The notes under the pieces were generated by a model. That model did not search any database, was not told the DNA's origin, and worked only from the letters and a program-made list of their open reading frames with translations. Below, piece by piece: positions 16,610-26,059 of a DNA stretch of 64,000 bases (position 1 is the stretch's first letter; every line of letters begins with the position of its first letter). Both the position numbers and the translations under genes were made by a program. This DNA comes from Flavobacterium sp. CF136. GTDB lineage: Bacteria; Bacteroidota; Bacteroidia; Flavobacteriales; Flavobacteriaceae. Where the stretch lies: the NCBI RefSeq assembly GCF_000282055.1, contig NZ_AKJZ01000015.1, positions 40,339 to 104,338 of the forward strand, in the 5' to 3' direction.

Positions 16610-18001
16610 ATGGGAAATAAATTATCCGGAAAAGACCTGATTAAAATAGGCTTTCCAAAAAATAATAGTATCAATATTGCTTTAGGGCAAATAAACAGAT
16701 ACCGAAAAAGAGAAAAAAAAGAGAGTATACTAACCGAAGCCAAAGAAGTTTTACTGTTTCCTGAAAAATTTACCGGACACGGAACCTGGGGAAAAGTTGC
16801 TGAAGGATTAGTAAATCCGGTACAAGTGCGAATGCATCAATTAAATAATACACGGGCACCGTTTTCGATATTCGGAGAAAATGAAATTGATGAACAGGCG
16901 AAGTATCAGTTGTACGATGCTTTAAAATTACCAATTTCAATAGCCGGAGCTTTAATGCCGGACGCACATTCGGGTTACGGATTACCAATCGGAGGTGTAC
17001 TTGCAACAGATAATGCTGTGATTCCATACGGAGTCGGTGTGGATATCGGATGTAGAATGAGTTTATCAATTTTTGATATTCCGGCTTCATTTTTCAAAGG
17101 AAAAGACCATCAGTTGCAGGCAATTCTAAAAGACAATACAAAATTTGGAATGTATGAAACGCACACTATAAAAGCGGATCATGAATTGTTTAGCCGAAGT
17201 GAATTTCAGGATATTCCGCTTTTGAAAAATCTTTTGAGTAAAGCTTACAAACAGCTGGGAACGTCTGGTGGAGGAAATCATTTTGTTGAATTTGGAATTG
17301 CAAAAATTACAAATCCGCTTAACGAATGGAAAATTGAAGTTGGTGAATATTTTGCGGTGCTTTCGCATAGTGGTTCAAGAGGTTTGGGAGCAAATATTGC
17401 CAAACATTATACCTATCTGGCCACAAAACAATGTCCGTTACCGAAAAATGTTCAACACTTGGCGTGGTTAGATTTAAACACACATGATGGTCAGGAATAT
17501 TGGATGGCTATGAATTTAGCCGGGGATTATGCAAAAGCCTGCCACGATGATATTCATCGCCGAATTGCAAAAGCAATAGGAAAACGAGTTGTTGTTACAA
17601 TCGAAAATCATCACAATTTTGCGTGGAAGGAAATCGTAAACGGAAAGGAAGCAATTGTGCATCGCAAAGGTGCAACTCCTGCAAACGTTGGTGAATTGGG
17701 AATTATTCCCGGTTCGATGACGGCTCCGGGATTTATTGTTCAGGGAAAAGGTAATACTGAAAGTTTAAATTCTGCATCGCATGGTGCCGGACGACTTTTT
17801 TCACGTAGAAAATGTAAAGAATCATTTACGCAAAGTGAGATTAATAAAGTCCTGAAAGCAAATGATGTCAGCTTAATTGGCGGAAATATTGATGAAGCTC
17901 CAATGGCATATAAAGACATTAATAAAGTAATGGCAAATCAGAACGAATTGGTCGATGTGCTCGGTACATTCACACCAAAGATTGTTAGAATGGACCGCTA
18001 A
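16610..18001 (+). CDS. rtcB: RtcB-family RNA ligase (PrfH-linked type)
   Basis: The 463-residue protein has all RtcB motifs: [12 protein letters not shown] with metal ligands, [32 protein letters not shown], and the guanylylated histidine in SHGAGRLF (His391). RtcB joins RNA 2',3'-cyclic phosphate to 5'-OH ends using GTP and Mn2+. The N-terminus is about 50 residues longer than a minimal RtcB and basic. The gene is 14 bases ahead of prfH; RtcB2-PrfH pairs are known to repair and rescue ribosomes with cleaved 16S decoding centres, so this is the likely role. Confidence 0.93.
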   Translation: MGNKLSGKDLIKIGFPKNNSINIALGQINRYRKREKKESILTEAKEVLLFPEKFTGHGTWGKVAEGLVNPVQVRMHQLNNTRAPFSIFGENEIDEQAKYQLYDALKLPISIAGALMPDAHSGYGLPIGGVLATDNAVIPYGVGVDIGCRMSLSIFDIPASFFKGKDHQLQAILKDNTKFGMYETHTIKADHELFSRSEFQDIPLLKNLLSKAYKQLGTSGGGNHFVEFGIAKITNPLNEWKIEVGEYFAVLSHSGSRGLGANIAKHYTYLATKQCPLPKNVQHLAWLDLNTHDGQEYWMAMNLAGDYAKACHDDIHRRIAKAIGKRVVVTIENHHNFAWKEIVNGKEAIVHRKGATPANVGELGIIPGSMTAPGFIVQGKGNTESLNSASHGAGRLFSRRKCKESFTQSEINKVLKANDVSLIGGNIDEAPMAYKDINKVMANQNELVDVLGTFTPKIVRMDR

Positions 18002-18015
18002 AAAAAACAGAAATT

Positions 18016-18657
18016 ATGGAAAAAATAATTCAAATAACATCGGGTCGTGGCCCAGCTGAATGCAGCTGGGTTGTGGCTCAGGTTTTAAAAACCTTTATAG
18101 AAGAAGCAAAGGAGAATAATATTAAAACGACGATGCTCCAAAGAGAAATTGGAATCGAGAACGGAACCGTAGAAACGGCAACAATTTTACTCGAAAGTGA
18201 TAACCTAAATGCTTTTGCCAATTCATGGATTGGAACGATTCAGTGGATTGGACAAAGCCAGTTTAGAAAATTTCATAAAAGAAAAAATTGGTTTATCGGA
18301 ATTTTCGAAATTGAAAAATCAACTGCAACAGAAATTTTTGAAAACGATATTCAATATCAGGCAATGCGAAGTTCAGGAGCCGGTGGCCAACACGTAAATA
18401 AAGTTAGTTCGGCAGTCAGAGCGACTCATATTCCGACCGGAATTAGTGTCGTTTCGATGGATTCACGTTCGCAGCATCAGAATAAAAAACTGGCAACCGA
18501 AAGATTATTGCAGAAATTCAGAGAAGAAACCGTAAAGCAGTTTAAAGCCGAATTTCAGGTACAATGGATGAATCAATTGCAGATTCAGCGGGGAAATCCG
18601 GTTCGGGTTTTTCAGGGTTCGGATTTTAAAAAACAAAAACAGGAAAAAAAAATATAA
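18016..18657 (+). CDS. prfH: Peptide chain release factor-like protein PrfH
   Basis: The 213-residue protein contains [11 protein letters not shown] with the peptidyl-hydrolysis GGQ at residues 123-125 and the downstream SRSQHQNK block of class I release factors. It lacks the full RF1/RF2 domains, and the N-terminal part ([15 protein letters not shown]) is that of PrfH. PrfH releases peptide from ribosomes damaged in the 16S decoding centre. It lies directly after rtcB and shares its operon. The C-terminal tail is lysine-rich. Confidence 0.92.
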   Translation: MEKIIQITSGRGPAECSWVVAQVLKTFIEEAKENNIKTTMLQREIGIENGTVETATILLESDNLNAFANSWIGTIQWIGQSQFRKFHKRKNWFIGIFEIEKSTATEIFENDIQYQAMRSSGAGGQHVNKVSSAVRATHIPTGISVVSMDSRSQHQNKKLATERLLQKFREETVKQFKAEFQVQWMNQLQIQRGNPVRVFQGSDFKKQKQEKKI

Positions 18658-18742
18658 ACAGGAAAGACAAAGATTAAAAAGAGAAGATTATTTCGATCGG
18701 GATTAATAACTCTCATTTTTGGATTTCTAAAAAAAATCATAT

Positions 18743-19261
18743 ATGAAAACAGTAGATAAATACATTTTTGAAGCATTGGACAATTATCCATATTCGCTGG
18801 TTGAAACCATAGAATCATTGGATTATGCGTTGTCTTATGATGATAAAAATACCATGGCATTATGCTTATACGGGCGCGTTCAGGCTGATCAATTATTTAA
18901 ATATGAAGAAGCCAAAGAATTTTTTCAGCAGGCAATCTCCATTAATATCAATGCAATCGAAGTTTATTCGTATTACATTAATACTTTAGTTTTGAATGAA
19001 GATTATTCGGAGGCGGCCAAACTTATAGATTTTGCTTTGACCATTAAAGGAATTAATAAAGTTGAAATTCTTCTTAAAAAAGTAATGCTTTTCGAAAGCC
19101 GGAAAAATTTCAAAAAAGCGTTGAAAGTATTAAAAGAAGCAAGACTTGTAACTTTAAGTAATGAATATGATTATCTTATTGAAGAGACCGAAAAGCGATT
19201 AAATAAAAAATTGGATAAGGTCTCTAAAAAAGAAAAACCGGTCAGGAAAAAAAGTAAATAA
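18743..19261 (+). CDS. TPR-repeat protein
   Basis: The 172-residue protein is helical, with two to three tetratricopeptide-like units, for example AQLFKYEEAKEFFQQAIS-like spacing near residues 50-68 and LNEDYSEAAKLIDFALT near residue 88. The C-terminal 20 residues are strongly basic (KKEKPVRKKSK). No signal peptide is visible. It follows prfH by 85 bases in the same direction and may share the transcript, so a link to RNA repair is possible but unproven. A terminator follows. Confidence 0.72.
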   Translation: MKTVDKYIFEALDNYPYSLVETIESLDYALSYDDKNTMALCLYGRVQADQLFKYEEAKEFFQQAISININAIEVYSYYINTLVLNEDYSEAAKLIDFALTIKGINKVEILLKKVMLFESRKNFKKALKVLKEARLVTLSNEYDYLIEETEKRLNKKLDKVSKKEKPVRKKSK

Positions 19262-19266
19262 ATTAG

Positions 19267-19293
19267 AAAGGATGTCATCATGGCATCCTTTTT
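19267..19293 (+). terminator. Terminator after the TPR gene
   Basis: AAAGGATG and CATCCTTT arms with a short loop are followed by a T-run. Confidence 0.8.
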
Positions 19294-19451
19294 ATTTTTC
19301 AGAAACTTTATGTAATTCAAATCTCAACTATTTAGATTTTGAGTTTTTCACAATGATGCTGTATTTTTAAAGATAAATGTTTGTTACTTTCAGAAATAAG
19401 AATCATTTTTATACCCTGTTTTCTTAAAAAAAAAATCTATACCAAAACCAT

Positions 19452-20729
19452 ATGAAAAATAACCCCAATCAAAAGAATTCTTTAAGGCATGTTCTTTTTG
19501 GCAGTTTAATAGGTACCACAATCGAATTTTTCGACTTTTATATTTATGCCAATGCTGCGGTATTGGTTTTTCCACAATTATTTTTTCCGGGTTCTGATGC
19601 GACCATGGCAACTTTAGAATCATTAGCTACTTTTTCAATTGCCTTTTTATCGCGCCCTCTGGGTTCGGCATTTTTTGGACATTATGGAGATAAAATCGGA
19701 CGCAAGTTTACTTTAGTTGCCGCCTTGTTGACGATGGGTATTTCGACTGTGACCATTGGTTTTTTACCAGGTTATGCCAGTATTGGTGTTGCTGCTCCTT
19801 TATTATTGATGTTATGTCGATTTGGACAAGGGGTTGGATTAGGAGGCGAATGGGGAGGAGCAGTTTTGCTGGCTATAGAAAATGCGCCACCAAACAAACG
19901 TGCCTGGTATGGTATGTTTCCGCAACTGGGTGCTCCAATTGGGTTGTTACTTTCGGGAGGAACCTTCTTGTTGTTAACGGATTCAATGAGTAGCGAAGAT
20001 TTTATGGATTATGGCTGGAGAATTCCTTTTATTGCCAGTTCTCTTTTGGTAGTAGTTGGATTTTATATCCGAACTAAAATTACAGAAACACCTTCTTTTG
20101 AGAATTCAAAAAAGGAACATGAAGAAGTAAAAATTCCATTTTTGACCTTGATTAAATCGTATAAAAACCAATTGATTTTCGGGACATTAGCAGCCATTAC
20201 AACATTCTTAGTATTTTATCTGATGACTGTATTTACATTGAGTTGGGCAACCACTGATTTAGGTTATGCTAAAAGAGATTTCTTATTGATTCAGTTGTTT
20301 TCAGTATTGTTTTTCGCCTTTTTTATTCCAATTTCTGCAGTAGTTGCGGATAGAATAGGACGTCGTAAAATGTTGATTATTGCCACGACTGCTATTGCTC
20401 TTTTTGGTTTTTTCTTTTCGTATTTTCTAAATTCAGGAAGTTCAGCTATGGTAACATTCTTTTTATGTACTGGAATGGCTTTAATGGGATTTACTTATGG
20501 ACCTTTAGGAACATTCTTGTCTGAATTATTTCCTACCACAGTTCGTTATTCCGGAGCTTCATTAACCTTTAATCTGGCAGGAATCCTTGGTGCTGCTTTT
20601 GCCCCGATGATTGCAATTTGGCTGGCAAGCACTTATAGTTTAACTTATGTAGGTATATATCTGACTTCAGCAGCTTGTATTTCATTATTTTCTTTACTGG
20701 CAATTAGTAAGAAGGAACATAAGTTTTAG
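19452..20729 (+). CDS. MFS transporter, metabolite:H+ symporter (MHS) family
   Basis: The 425-residue protein has about twelve hydrophobic segments and MHS signatures: GTTIEFFDFYIYANAAVLVFP near the start (residues 17-37), GHYGDKIGRKFTL after the second helix, and GVGLGGEWGGAVLL. Members import osmolytes, citrate, shikimate or other carboxylates with protons. The substrate is not visible. It is monocistronic with its own terminator. Confidence 0.87.
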   Translation: MKNNPNQKNSLRHVLFGSLIGTTIEFFDFYIYANAAVLVFPQLFFPGSDATMATLESLATFSIAFLSRPLGSAFFGHYGDKIGRKFTLVAALLTMGISTVTIGFLPGYASIGVAAPLLLMLCRFGQGVGLGGEWGGAVLLAIENAPPNKRAWYGMFPQLGAPIGLLLSGGTFLLLTDSMSSEDFMDYGWRIPFIASSLLVVVGFYIRTKITETPSFENSKKEHEEVKIPFLTLIKSYKNQLIFGTLAAITTFLVFYLMTVFTLSWATTDLGYAKRDFLLIQLFSVLFFAFFIPISAVVADRIGRRKMLIIATTAIALFGFFFSYFLNSGSSAMVTFFLCTGMALMGFTYGPLGTFLSELFPTTVRYSGASLTFNLAGILGAAFAPMIAIWLASTYSLTYVGIYLTSAACISLFSLLAISKKEHKF

Positions 20730-20755
20730 AAACTATAATTTATTAGGATATTATG

Positions 20756-20787
20756 AAGGTAATGATTGTAATCGTTACCTTTTTTTG
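20756..20787 (+). terminator. Terminator after the MFS gene
   Basis: AAGGTAATGATT and AATCGTTACCTT arms pair with one G-T wobble and are followed by a T-run. Confidence 0.8.
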
Positions 20788-20834
20788 TTTCCGAAAATAA
20801 ATAAATATATAAAATGTTTTGTTAATATAAAAAG

Positions 20835-20856
20835 TATTTAGATATTTGTCTAAATA
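20835..20856. promoter_or_regulatory. Operator palindrome of the sdpR-like repressor
   Basis: TATTTAGA-N6-TCTAAATA is a perfect inverted repeat ending ten bases before the repressor start codon. Its spacer contains TATTTG of the probable -7 region, so a bound ArsR-type dimer would block its own promoter. Confidence 0.7.
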
Positions 20857-20865
20857 TATAAATAT

Positions 20866-21120
20866 ATGAATGCTATTTTTAAAGCTTTAAACGATGCTAC
20901 TCGAAGAGAAATTCTCGAACTTTTGAAACAGAAAGATTTGTCTGCAGGAGAAATAGCAGATGCCTTTAATATTTCAAAGCCCAGTATTTCCCATCATTTG
21001 GATATTTTGAAACGAGCAGATTTAATTACTTCTGAAAAAAATGGACAGTTTATTATTTACTCCATTAATACTACAATAATGGAGGATGTTTTACAATGGA
21101 TACTAACTTTTAAAAAATAA
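20866..21120 (+). CDS. ArsR-family autorepressor, SdpR-like
   Basis: The 84-residue protein is a minimal winged helix: ALNDATRREILELLKQKDLSAGEIA, then FNISKPSISHHLDILKRADLI with the recognition helix. It lacks metal-binding cysteines, as in SdpR. In Bacillus, SdpR represses the sdpRI operon and is captured by SdpI when SdpC toxin is bound. The next gene is an SdpI homologue four bases downstream, and a palindrome covers the promoter. Confidence 0.87.
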   Translation: MNAIFKALNDATRREILELLKQKDLSAGEIADAFNISKPSISHHLDILKRADLITSEKNGQFIIYSINTTIMEDVLQWILTFKK

Positions 21121-21124
21121 TAAG

Positions 21125-21772
21125 ATGAATTTAGAATTTAAAAAAGAGCTTCCGTTAATAGGAATTGTTTTGGTACCTTTTGTGTATTTGGCTGTAATCT
21201 GGAATAATCTCCCTGAGAAAGTGCCAGTACATTGGAATTATAATGGACAAATTGATCGATGGGGAGAAAAATATACATTGATTATAATCGTATTTTTATT
21301 TACAATTTTTTTGTATGTTCTTATGCTTATTATTCCTAAAATTGATCCTAAGAAAAGATTAGAAGTAATGGGTGGTAAATTTTATCAGCTAAAATTCATC
21401 TTACTTTTATTTTTCTCCGGCTTAGCCTTAATAATTGTAAATATTTCTAAAAATGAGTCTCTGTCAAATCCAGGCTTGATTAATACTTTGATTGGTTTTT
21501 TGTTTATAGTTTTAGGGAATTATTTTAAAGTGATACAACCCAACTATTTTATTGGAATAAGAACACCCTGGACTCTTGAAAATAAAGAAGTTTGGAAATC
21601 TACACATGCATTTTCAGGAAAACTTTGGATGTTGGGAGGGGTAATAATTGTACTGTCAGGTTTATTGCTTTCAAATAAACTACTAAAGTATAGCTTGATA
21701 AGTGTTATGGTAATAATTGTAATTGTACCAATTCTTTTTTCTTATTTTAAATTTAAACAAATCAAAAAATGA
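21125..21772 (+). CDS. SdpI-family membrane protein (DUF1648)
   Basis: The 215-residue protein has about six hydrophobic segments. It begins with a DUF1648 module containing LPEKVPVHWNYNGQIDRWG and continues with an SdpI domain containing YFIGIRTPWTLENKEVWKST. In Bacillus SdpI gives immunity to the SdpC killing peptide and signals to SdpR. No SdpC-like toxin gene is nearby, so here it may sense foreign toxins or membrane stress. Its stop overlaps a tiny downstream ORF (ATGA). Confidence 0.88.
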   Translation: MNLEFKKELPLIGIVLVPFVYLAVIWNNLPEKVPVHWNYNGQIDRWGEKYTLIIIVFLFTIFLYVLMLIIPKIDPKKRLEVMGGKFYQLKFILLLFFSGLALIIVNISKNESLSNPGLINTLIGFLFIVLGNYFKVIQPNYFIGIRTPWTLENKEVWKSTHAFSGKLWMLGGVIIVLSGLLLSNKLLKYSLISVMVIIVIVPILFSYFKFKQIKK

Positions 21773-21840
21773 TTCTTGTAAAAATCTTCACTTTAATTTT
21801 GATTACTATTTTCTCAATTTTAACCGAAATACTAAAGTAA
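21769..21840 (+). CDS. Candidate 23-residue hydrophobic peptide coupled to SdpI
   Basis: An ATGA overlap with the SdpI stop opens a 23-codon frame: MILVKIFTLILITIFSILTE, then ILK and TAA. It is one hydrophobic helix and ends just before the terminator. Overlap and size suggest translational coupling, but so short a frame may be fortuitous. Confidence 0.35.
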   Translation: MILVKIFTLILITIFSILTEILK

Positions 21841-21870
21841 CAAAAGCTCTTTTAAGAGCTTTTGTTTTTT
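21839..21870. terminator. Bidirectional terminator after the sdp operon
   Basis: AACAAAAGCTCTT and AAGAGCTTTTGTT arms with a minimal loop are followed by a T-run; it also ends the convergent T9SS gene. Confidence 0.87.
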
Positions 21871-21876
21871 ATGTTA

Positions 21877-24800
21877 TTATCGTTTCAGACTAAAATGGCC
21901 TCTAAATTCTGCACCATTCAATCGGGTAACGGTAAACCAGTAATCCGAAGCGGGCTCATCCTGTCCGATGTAAGTTCCGTCCCAGACAGTATTTACAGTT
22001 AATTCTTTGATGAATTTTCCATAACGATCAAAGATTCGGATTCCGGTATTTGGTTTCAAATAAGCAAAATCAATTGTCCAGGTATCATTGTAACCATCGT
22101 TGTTTGGAGTAAAAAACTTAGGAAAAGGGAGCTCTTCAACATAATTAATGCAGTCTGCAGTTGTGGCTTCCAGAATCTGAATAGTAATTGGAGTTCTATC
22201 GCTTTCACAATTGTTTACGGTTTGTGAAGCATAATAGGTAATTCCATTTTCGAGAGGAGTTGATTCTGATAATTCTGTTCCTGCAATTAAATCATTGTAC
22301 CATTTTATGTTTTCTCCTGAAATTTTAATGTTATCTATTGTTGCATTTTGTTGTACACAGAAACTCTGATTAATATCTACTATTAGAGATTTTGTATCCT
22401 GAATTTTTACACTAATAGCAAACCTTTCGCTTTCACAATTGTTTAGTGTTTGCGTAGCATAATAAACACTATTTTGAAGTGAAGTCGTTTCGGTCAAAAC
22501 ATTTCCATTAATAGCAGAGTCATACCATTTAATAGCTGCTCCTGTAATGTTAATATTGGTGATGGTTGCATTTTCATCAATACAAAATTGTTGATTATTA
22601 TTTCCTGTTGGCAATGGAGTGTCATAAATCTGAATTAAAACAGGAGTTCTATTACTTTCACAGCCTATAGTTTCTGAAGCATAATACGTTTTATTATTTT
22701 CTAATAAAGTGGTGTTAGGTAATGCAGCTGTTGCGATATTGGAATCGTACCATTTTATATTTTGCCCCTGCATTATAATATTGCTTAGAGCTGCATTGTC
22801 CTTTTTGCAAAATGACTGATTTGCATTTCCTGCTGGAGCAGAAGGGGTATTTACAATTGAAACAGTAATTCCAAATCGAGGACTTTCACAATTATTAACA
22901 GTTTGAGAAGTATAATAGGTTTTACCGTTAACAAGATTTGTGGTTTCTGCTAATAAAGAACCGTTACTTAACGCATCATACCATTTTATTGAATCTCCTG
23001 TCACTTGAATCTCTGTAATTGTCGGATTTTGACCAGTACAAAAAGGTTGATTTGCATCTCCGGTTGGTACTAAGGTATTTTGAATATTGACAGTTACTGG
23101 TATTCTATCACTTTCGCAGCCATTAATAGTTTGAGATGCATAATAGACACCATTGTTTTGAAGTATAGTTGTACTTGGTAAAAGTGTTCCTGCTGTTTGG
23201 GCATTGTACCATTTTATATTTTGTCCTGTGATAACAACATTGTCTAAAGTGGCGTTTTGTTGAAGGCAGAAGGTTTGTGGAGAGTTTGCAGTTGGTAATG
23301 GCTGGTCAGTAATCGTAATAGCTTGATTTTGCGTTGACGAATTTCCGTTTCCGTCGTTATAATTCCATACAATTGTGTAAGTCCCTGGTAAACTATAAGA
23401 TAAAGGATTTGTAGTTGTCCCTGTAATTTGTCCTACACAGACATCTGTAGCAGTTGGGATTGTATTTATTACAGTATTACAATCGCCAGTAATTGTTGGT
23501 AATGTTACAATATTAGGAACTGGAGCTTCTATATCTCCAATTACAACAGTAATTTTTTTAGTGTCATCGCAACCACCAGTTCCAGTTATTAAACAACTGT
23601 ATTCTCCGCTATTAGCTATTGCTGCATTTGCAATTGTCGGATTTTGATCTGTCGATGTAAAACCGTTTGGTCCAGACCATGAATAATTAGTTCCTCCTGA
23701 TGCTTTTAGTTCTAATGTTTTACCGATGCAGACTGGAGAGTTGCTAGAAAGTGTTGTAGTTAGTTCGCAATCTTGAAATTCAGCAACAAAAATGTCAATA
23801 AATCCACCTCCATTTTCTTTATGTGTACCAGGTGTGCTTAAATCTTTCGAGTCATCATAAACAGTGCGTCCAGAAACGACAATTTTTCCGTTAGAATAAT
23901 CAATACTTTTAAGGAAATCACCTCCTATTCCACCATAATAAGTACTCCAGTTTAACTCCCCGGTTGTTGAAAATTTTGCAATAAATCCGTCAGGTCCGCG
24001 TTTAACGGTGTTTTGAAAAGAATTTGGAGTAGCAATATTGTTTTGACTATCTGTGTATCCAATTAAATATATATTTCCTTCAGGTGAAATGAAACAGTTT
24101 GTTCCTGAATCTGTATAAAGAGTAGAGTTGTCTCCAAAATATGTTCCCCATATTCTATTTCCGTTCGAATCAAATTTTGCTATAAAGGCATCTTGCCCAC
24201 CTGTATTTTGTGAAGTTTTAAATGCTCCTGCAGTGGAAATACCAGTTAAACTTTTTGTAGTACCGATTATGTATACATTATTCAAATTATCATAGCCAAT
24301 CCCTTCTATTAAATCTGAATTTTCAGATGTGTCTGTATCACTTTTATCTCCACCATAATAGGTACTCCAAAGTTTTGTGAAATTGAGGTCAAACTTTATT
24401 AAAAATCCATCTACGGAATTTTGGGTTGTTTTAAAAGCCCCAGGTGTTGAAATATTTGGATAGTAATTAAAGAAATCATCAACATACTTATTTCCGGCAA
24501 AAAAGACATTATTGTTTTGGTCAATTGTACTGCATTTAATTACAACTGGAAAATAACTGCCATAAAGCCTATTTCCGTTTTTATCAAACTTGGCAAAGAA
24601 TCCTGAATATAAATCAGGAGAAGCATTTAATGTTTTTTGATAGGCATTGGGAGTAGATATTCCTTCAATACTATGGGTTTCTCCTGCTATTATTATATTT
24701 TCATTACTATCTAAAGAAATCGCGTCTGCACGTTCGAAATTTTTTCCTCCAAAATAAGTTCCCCAGATTCTTTGACCATTTGAATCAAATTTCATTAAAA

Positions 24801-25938
24801 GAGCATCTGTAGAATCTAAAGTTTCTTTGTGAGAATTTGGTGTCGAGAGCACTCCTGAAGATGCATATCCAGCTATGTAAATCTCATTTTGAGAATTAAT
24901 TTTAGCAGCTTGCACTCCCGATCCTCCTAAGTATGTGCCCCAAATTCTCAACCCGTCTGAGTTTAATTTAACCATAAAAGCAGAACCGAAAATAGTTGAA
25001 GTTGATTGGAAAGCGCCTGCAGTAGCTATTCCACTATTATTTTCGCTACTTCCGGTAAAAATAGTATTACCCAGACTATCAAAATTAATGGAATTTGGTT
25101 GGTTAGTAAGATATCTATCACCATAATAAGTTCCCCAAAGTCTAAGTGGTACAGGATCAATTACAATAGTTTTCCCATCAACATAATGATCGGAATCAAA
25201 TCCATAAACATCTTTTTTAACCTTCCTATATCCAACAGCAATCTCCTTTTTGCTTCCTCCATCTTCAACCCAACTCGCAGGAAGCGTTTCTTCCATTTTT
25301 CCAAAACGAACATTCATCTGGATTTTATTATCAACCAATTCAGTTTCTGCACCATTAAATTTTAATTGGATATCAGATATTTTTCCTTTTGGATAAATTA
25401 TAAAATTATATTCAACTGTTTTTTGAGGATCATTCGGAACTGTAAAAACTATATCAATATTAGGATAGATATTTTTGTAAGTAATTTGTTTGTATTGATG
25501 AACGCCAACAATACCATCAGGTTTATTAGGAATATTGTAATAATTGTCAAAATCTTTTGATTCGTGGCTGGTAATTAATTCCACTTTTGAATTTGCATTT
25601 ACAAAGTCAATGTCGATTCTGTGAAATGTATATTCTAATGTATAGTCAGTTTGCTCTGTTTTTTCTTTTTCGGGAATTTTATGGGTAAGTGTTTTTGATT
25701 TTTCTGAACAAACAATTGGAATCTTTTTTACTTCATAAATATCATATGAAAAACCTTTTTTTTTAAGTTGAACATTTAATCCATTAGTATTCAATAAATA
25801 TTTTACAGCAGTATTTGGTTTTCCTTTTTGATTAATAATTTGTCCTTTATTTTCTTTAAAACCAACTGACTGATTTACGTTTTGAGAAAATGATTGCAGG
25901 CTAATTATAAAAAAAAATAAAAGTAATGTATGTTTCAT
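21877..25938 (-). CDS. Large T9SS-secreted surface protein with Ig-like repeats
   Basis: The preferred ATG at 25938 gives 1353 residues starting with a clean signal peptide (MKHTLLLFFFIISLQSFSQ); a frame 14 codons longer lacks one. Domains in order: DUF7948-like N-part, about eight SBBP/beta-propeller units with the phrase RIWGTYFGG, an Ig-like domain, a HYR-like domain, five tandem repeats of about 73 residues (FC...IKWYD...YYASQT...CES), and a C-terminal gliding-type sorting domain (FFTPNNDGYND, RIFDRYGKFIKEL). The last domain directs secretion by the type IX system and attachment at the cell surface. It is probably an adhesin; ligand unknown. Confidence 0.87.
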   Translation of the reverse strand: MKHTLLLFFFIISLQSFSQNVNQSVGFKENKGQIINQKGKPNTAVKYLLNTNGLNVQLKKKGFSYDIYEVKKIPIVCSEKSKTLTHKIPEKEKTEQTDYTLEYTFHRIDIDFVNANSKVELITSHESKDFDNYYNIPNKPDGIVGVHQYKQITYKNIYPNIDIVFTVPNDPQKTVEYNFIIYPKGKISDIQLKFNGAETELVDNKIQMNVRFGKMEETLPASWVEDGGSKKEIAVGYRKVKKDVYGFDSDHYVDGKTIVIDPVPLRLWGTYYGDRYLTNQPNSINFDSLGNTIFTGSSENNSGIATAGAFQSTSTIFGSAFMVKLNSDGLRIWGTYLGGSGVQAAKINSQNEIYIAGYASSGVLSTPNSHKETLDSTDALLMKFDSNGQRIWGTYFGGKNFERADAISLDSNENIIIAGETHSIEGISTPNAYQKTLNASPDLYSGFFAKFDKNGNRLYGSYFPVVIKCSTIDQNNNVFFAGNKYVDDFFNYYPNISTPGAFKTTQNSVDGFLIKFDLNFTKLWSTYYGGDKSDTDTSENSDLIEGIGYDNLNNVYIIGTTKSLTGISTAGAFKTSQNTGGQDAFIAKFDSNGNRIWGTYFGDNSTLYTDSGTNCFISPEGNIYLIGYTDSQNNIATPNSFQNTVKRGPDGFIAKFSTTGELNWSTYYGGIGGDFLKSIDYSNGKIVVSGRTVYDDSKDLSTPGTHKENGGGFIDIFVAEFQDCELTTTLSSNSPVCIGKTLELKASGGTNYSWSGPNGFTSTDQNPTIANAAIANSGEYSCLITGTGGCDDTKKITVVIGDIEAPVPNIVTLPTITGDCNTVINTIPTATDVCVGQITGTTTNPLSYSLPGTYTIVWNYNDGNGNSSTQNQAITITDQPLPTANSPQTFCLQQNATLDNVVITGQNIKWYNAQTAGTLLPSTTILQNNGVYYASQTINGCESDRIPVTVNIQNTLVPTGDANQPFCTGQNPTITEIQVTGDSIKWYDALSNGSLLAETTNLVNGKTYYTSQTVNNCESPRFGITVSIVNTPSAPAGNANQSFCKKDNAALSNIIMQGQNIKWYDSNIATAALPNTTLLENNKTYYASETIGCESNRTPVLIQIYDTPLPTGNNNQQFCIDENATITNINITGAAIKWYDSAINGNVLTETTSLQNSVYYATQTLNNCESERFAISVKIQDTKSLIVDINQSFCVQQNATIDNIKISGENIKWYNDLIAGTELSESTPLENGITYYASQTVNNCESDRTPITIQILEATTADCINYVEELPFPKFFTPNNDGYNDTWTIDFAYLKPNTGIRIFDRYGKFIKELTVNTVWDGTYIGQDEPASDYWFTVTRLNGAEFRGHFSLKR
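22172..23300 (-). repeat. Five tandem repeats of about 73 codons
   Basis: Five units share the order FC, GxxIKWYD or GxxIKWYN, LxNGxxYYASQT and NNCES. They are similar but not identical, so they are old duplications kept by selection. Boundaries are approximate. Confidence 0.75.
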
Positions 25939-25957
25939 CCGAATAATTTGATTGCCG

Positions 25958-25965
25958 CAAATGTA
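25958..25965 (-). promoter_or_regulatory. -7 element of the T9SS surface protein gene
   Basis: The minus strand reads TACATTTG followed by C, an exact TAnnTTTG match, about 20 bases upstream of the chosen ATG. The transcript leader would be very short, which supports the start at 25938. Confidence 0.5.
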
Positions 25966-26035
25966 ATTAAATATATACAAAATAAAAGTAAAGTAAGCAG
26001 TCGAATCTTTTCATAAAAACAAAATAAATATCCCG

Positions 26036-26043
26036 TATTTTTG
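26036..26043 (+). promoter_or_regulatory. -7 element of the radical SAM gene
   Basis: TATTTTTG matches TAnnTTTG exactly and lies only 16 bases before the TTG start codon, so the mRNA leader would be very short. Confidence 0.5.
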
Positions 26044-26059
26044 CAGAAAATAATTCCTT

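Noticed and set aside
22172..23300. CRISPR-like or other noncoding tandem array
   Set aside because: The periodicity is of about 73 codons in an open frame with conserved Cys, Trp and Tyr positions; these are protein repeats.
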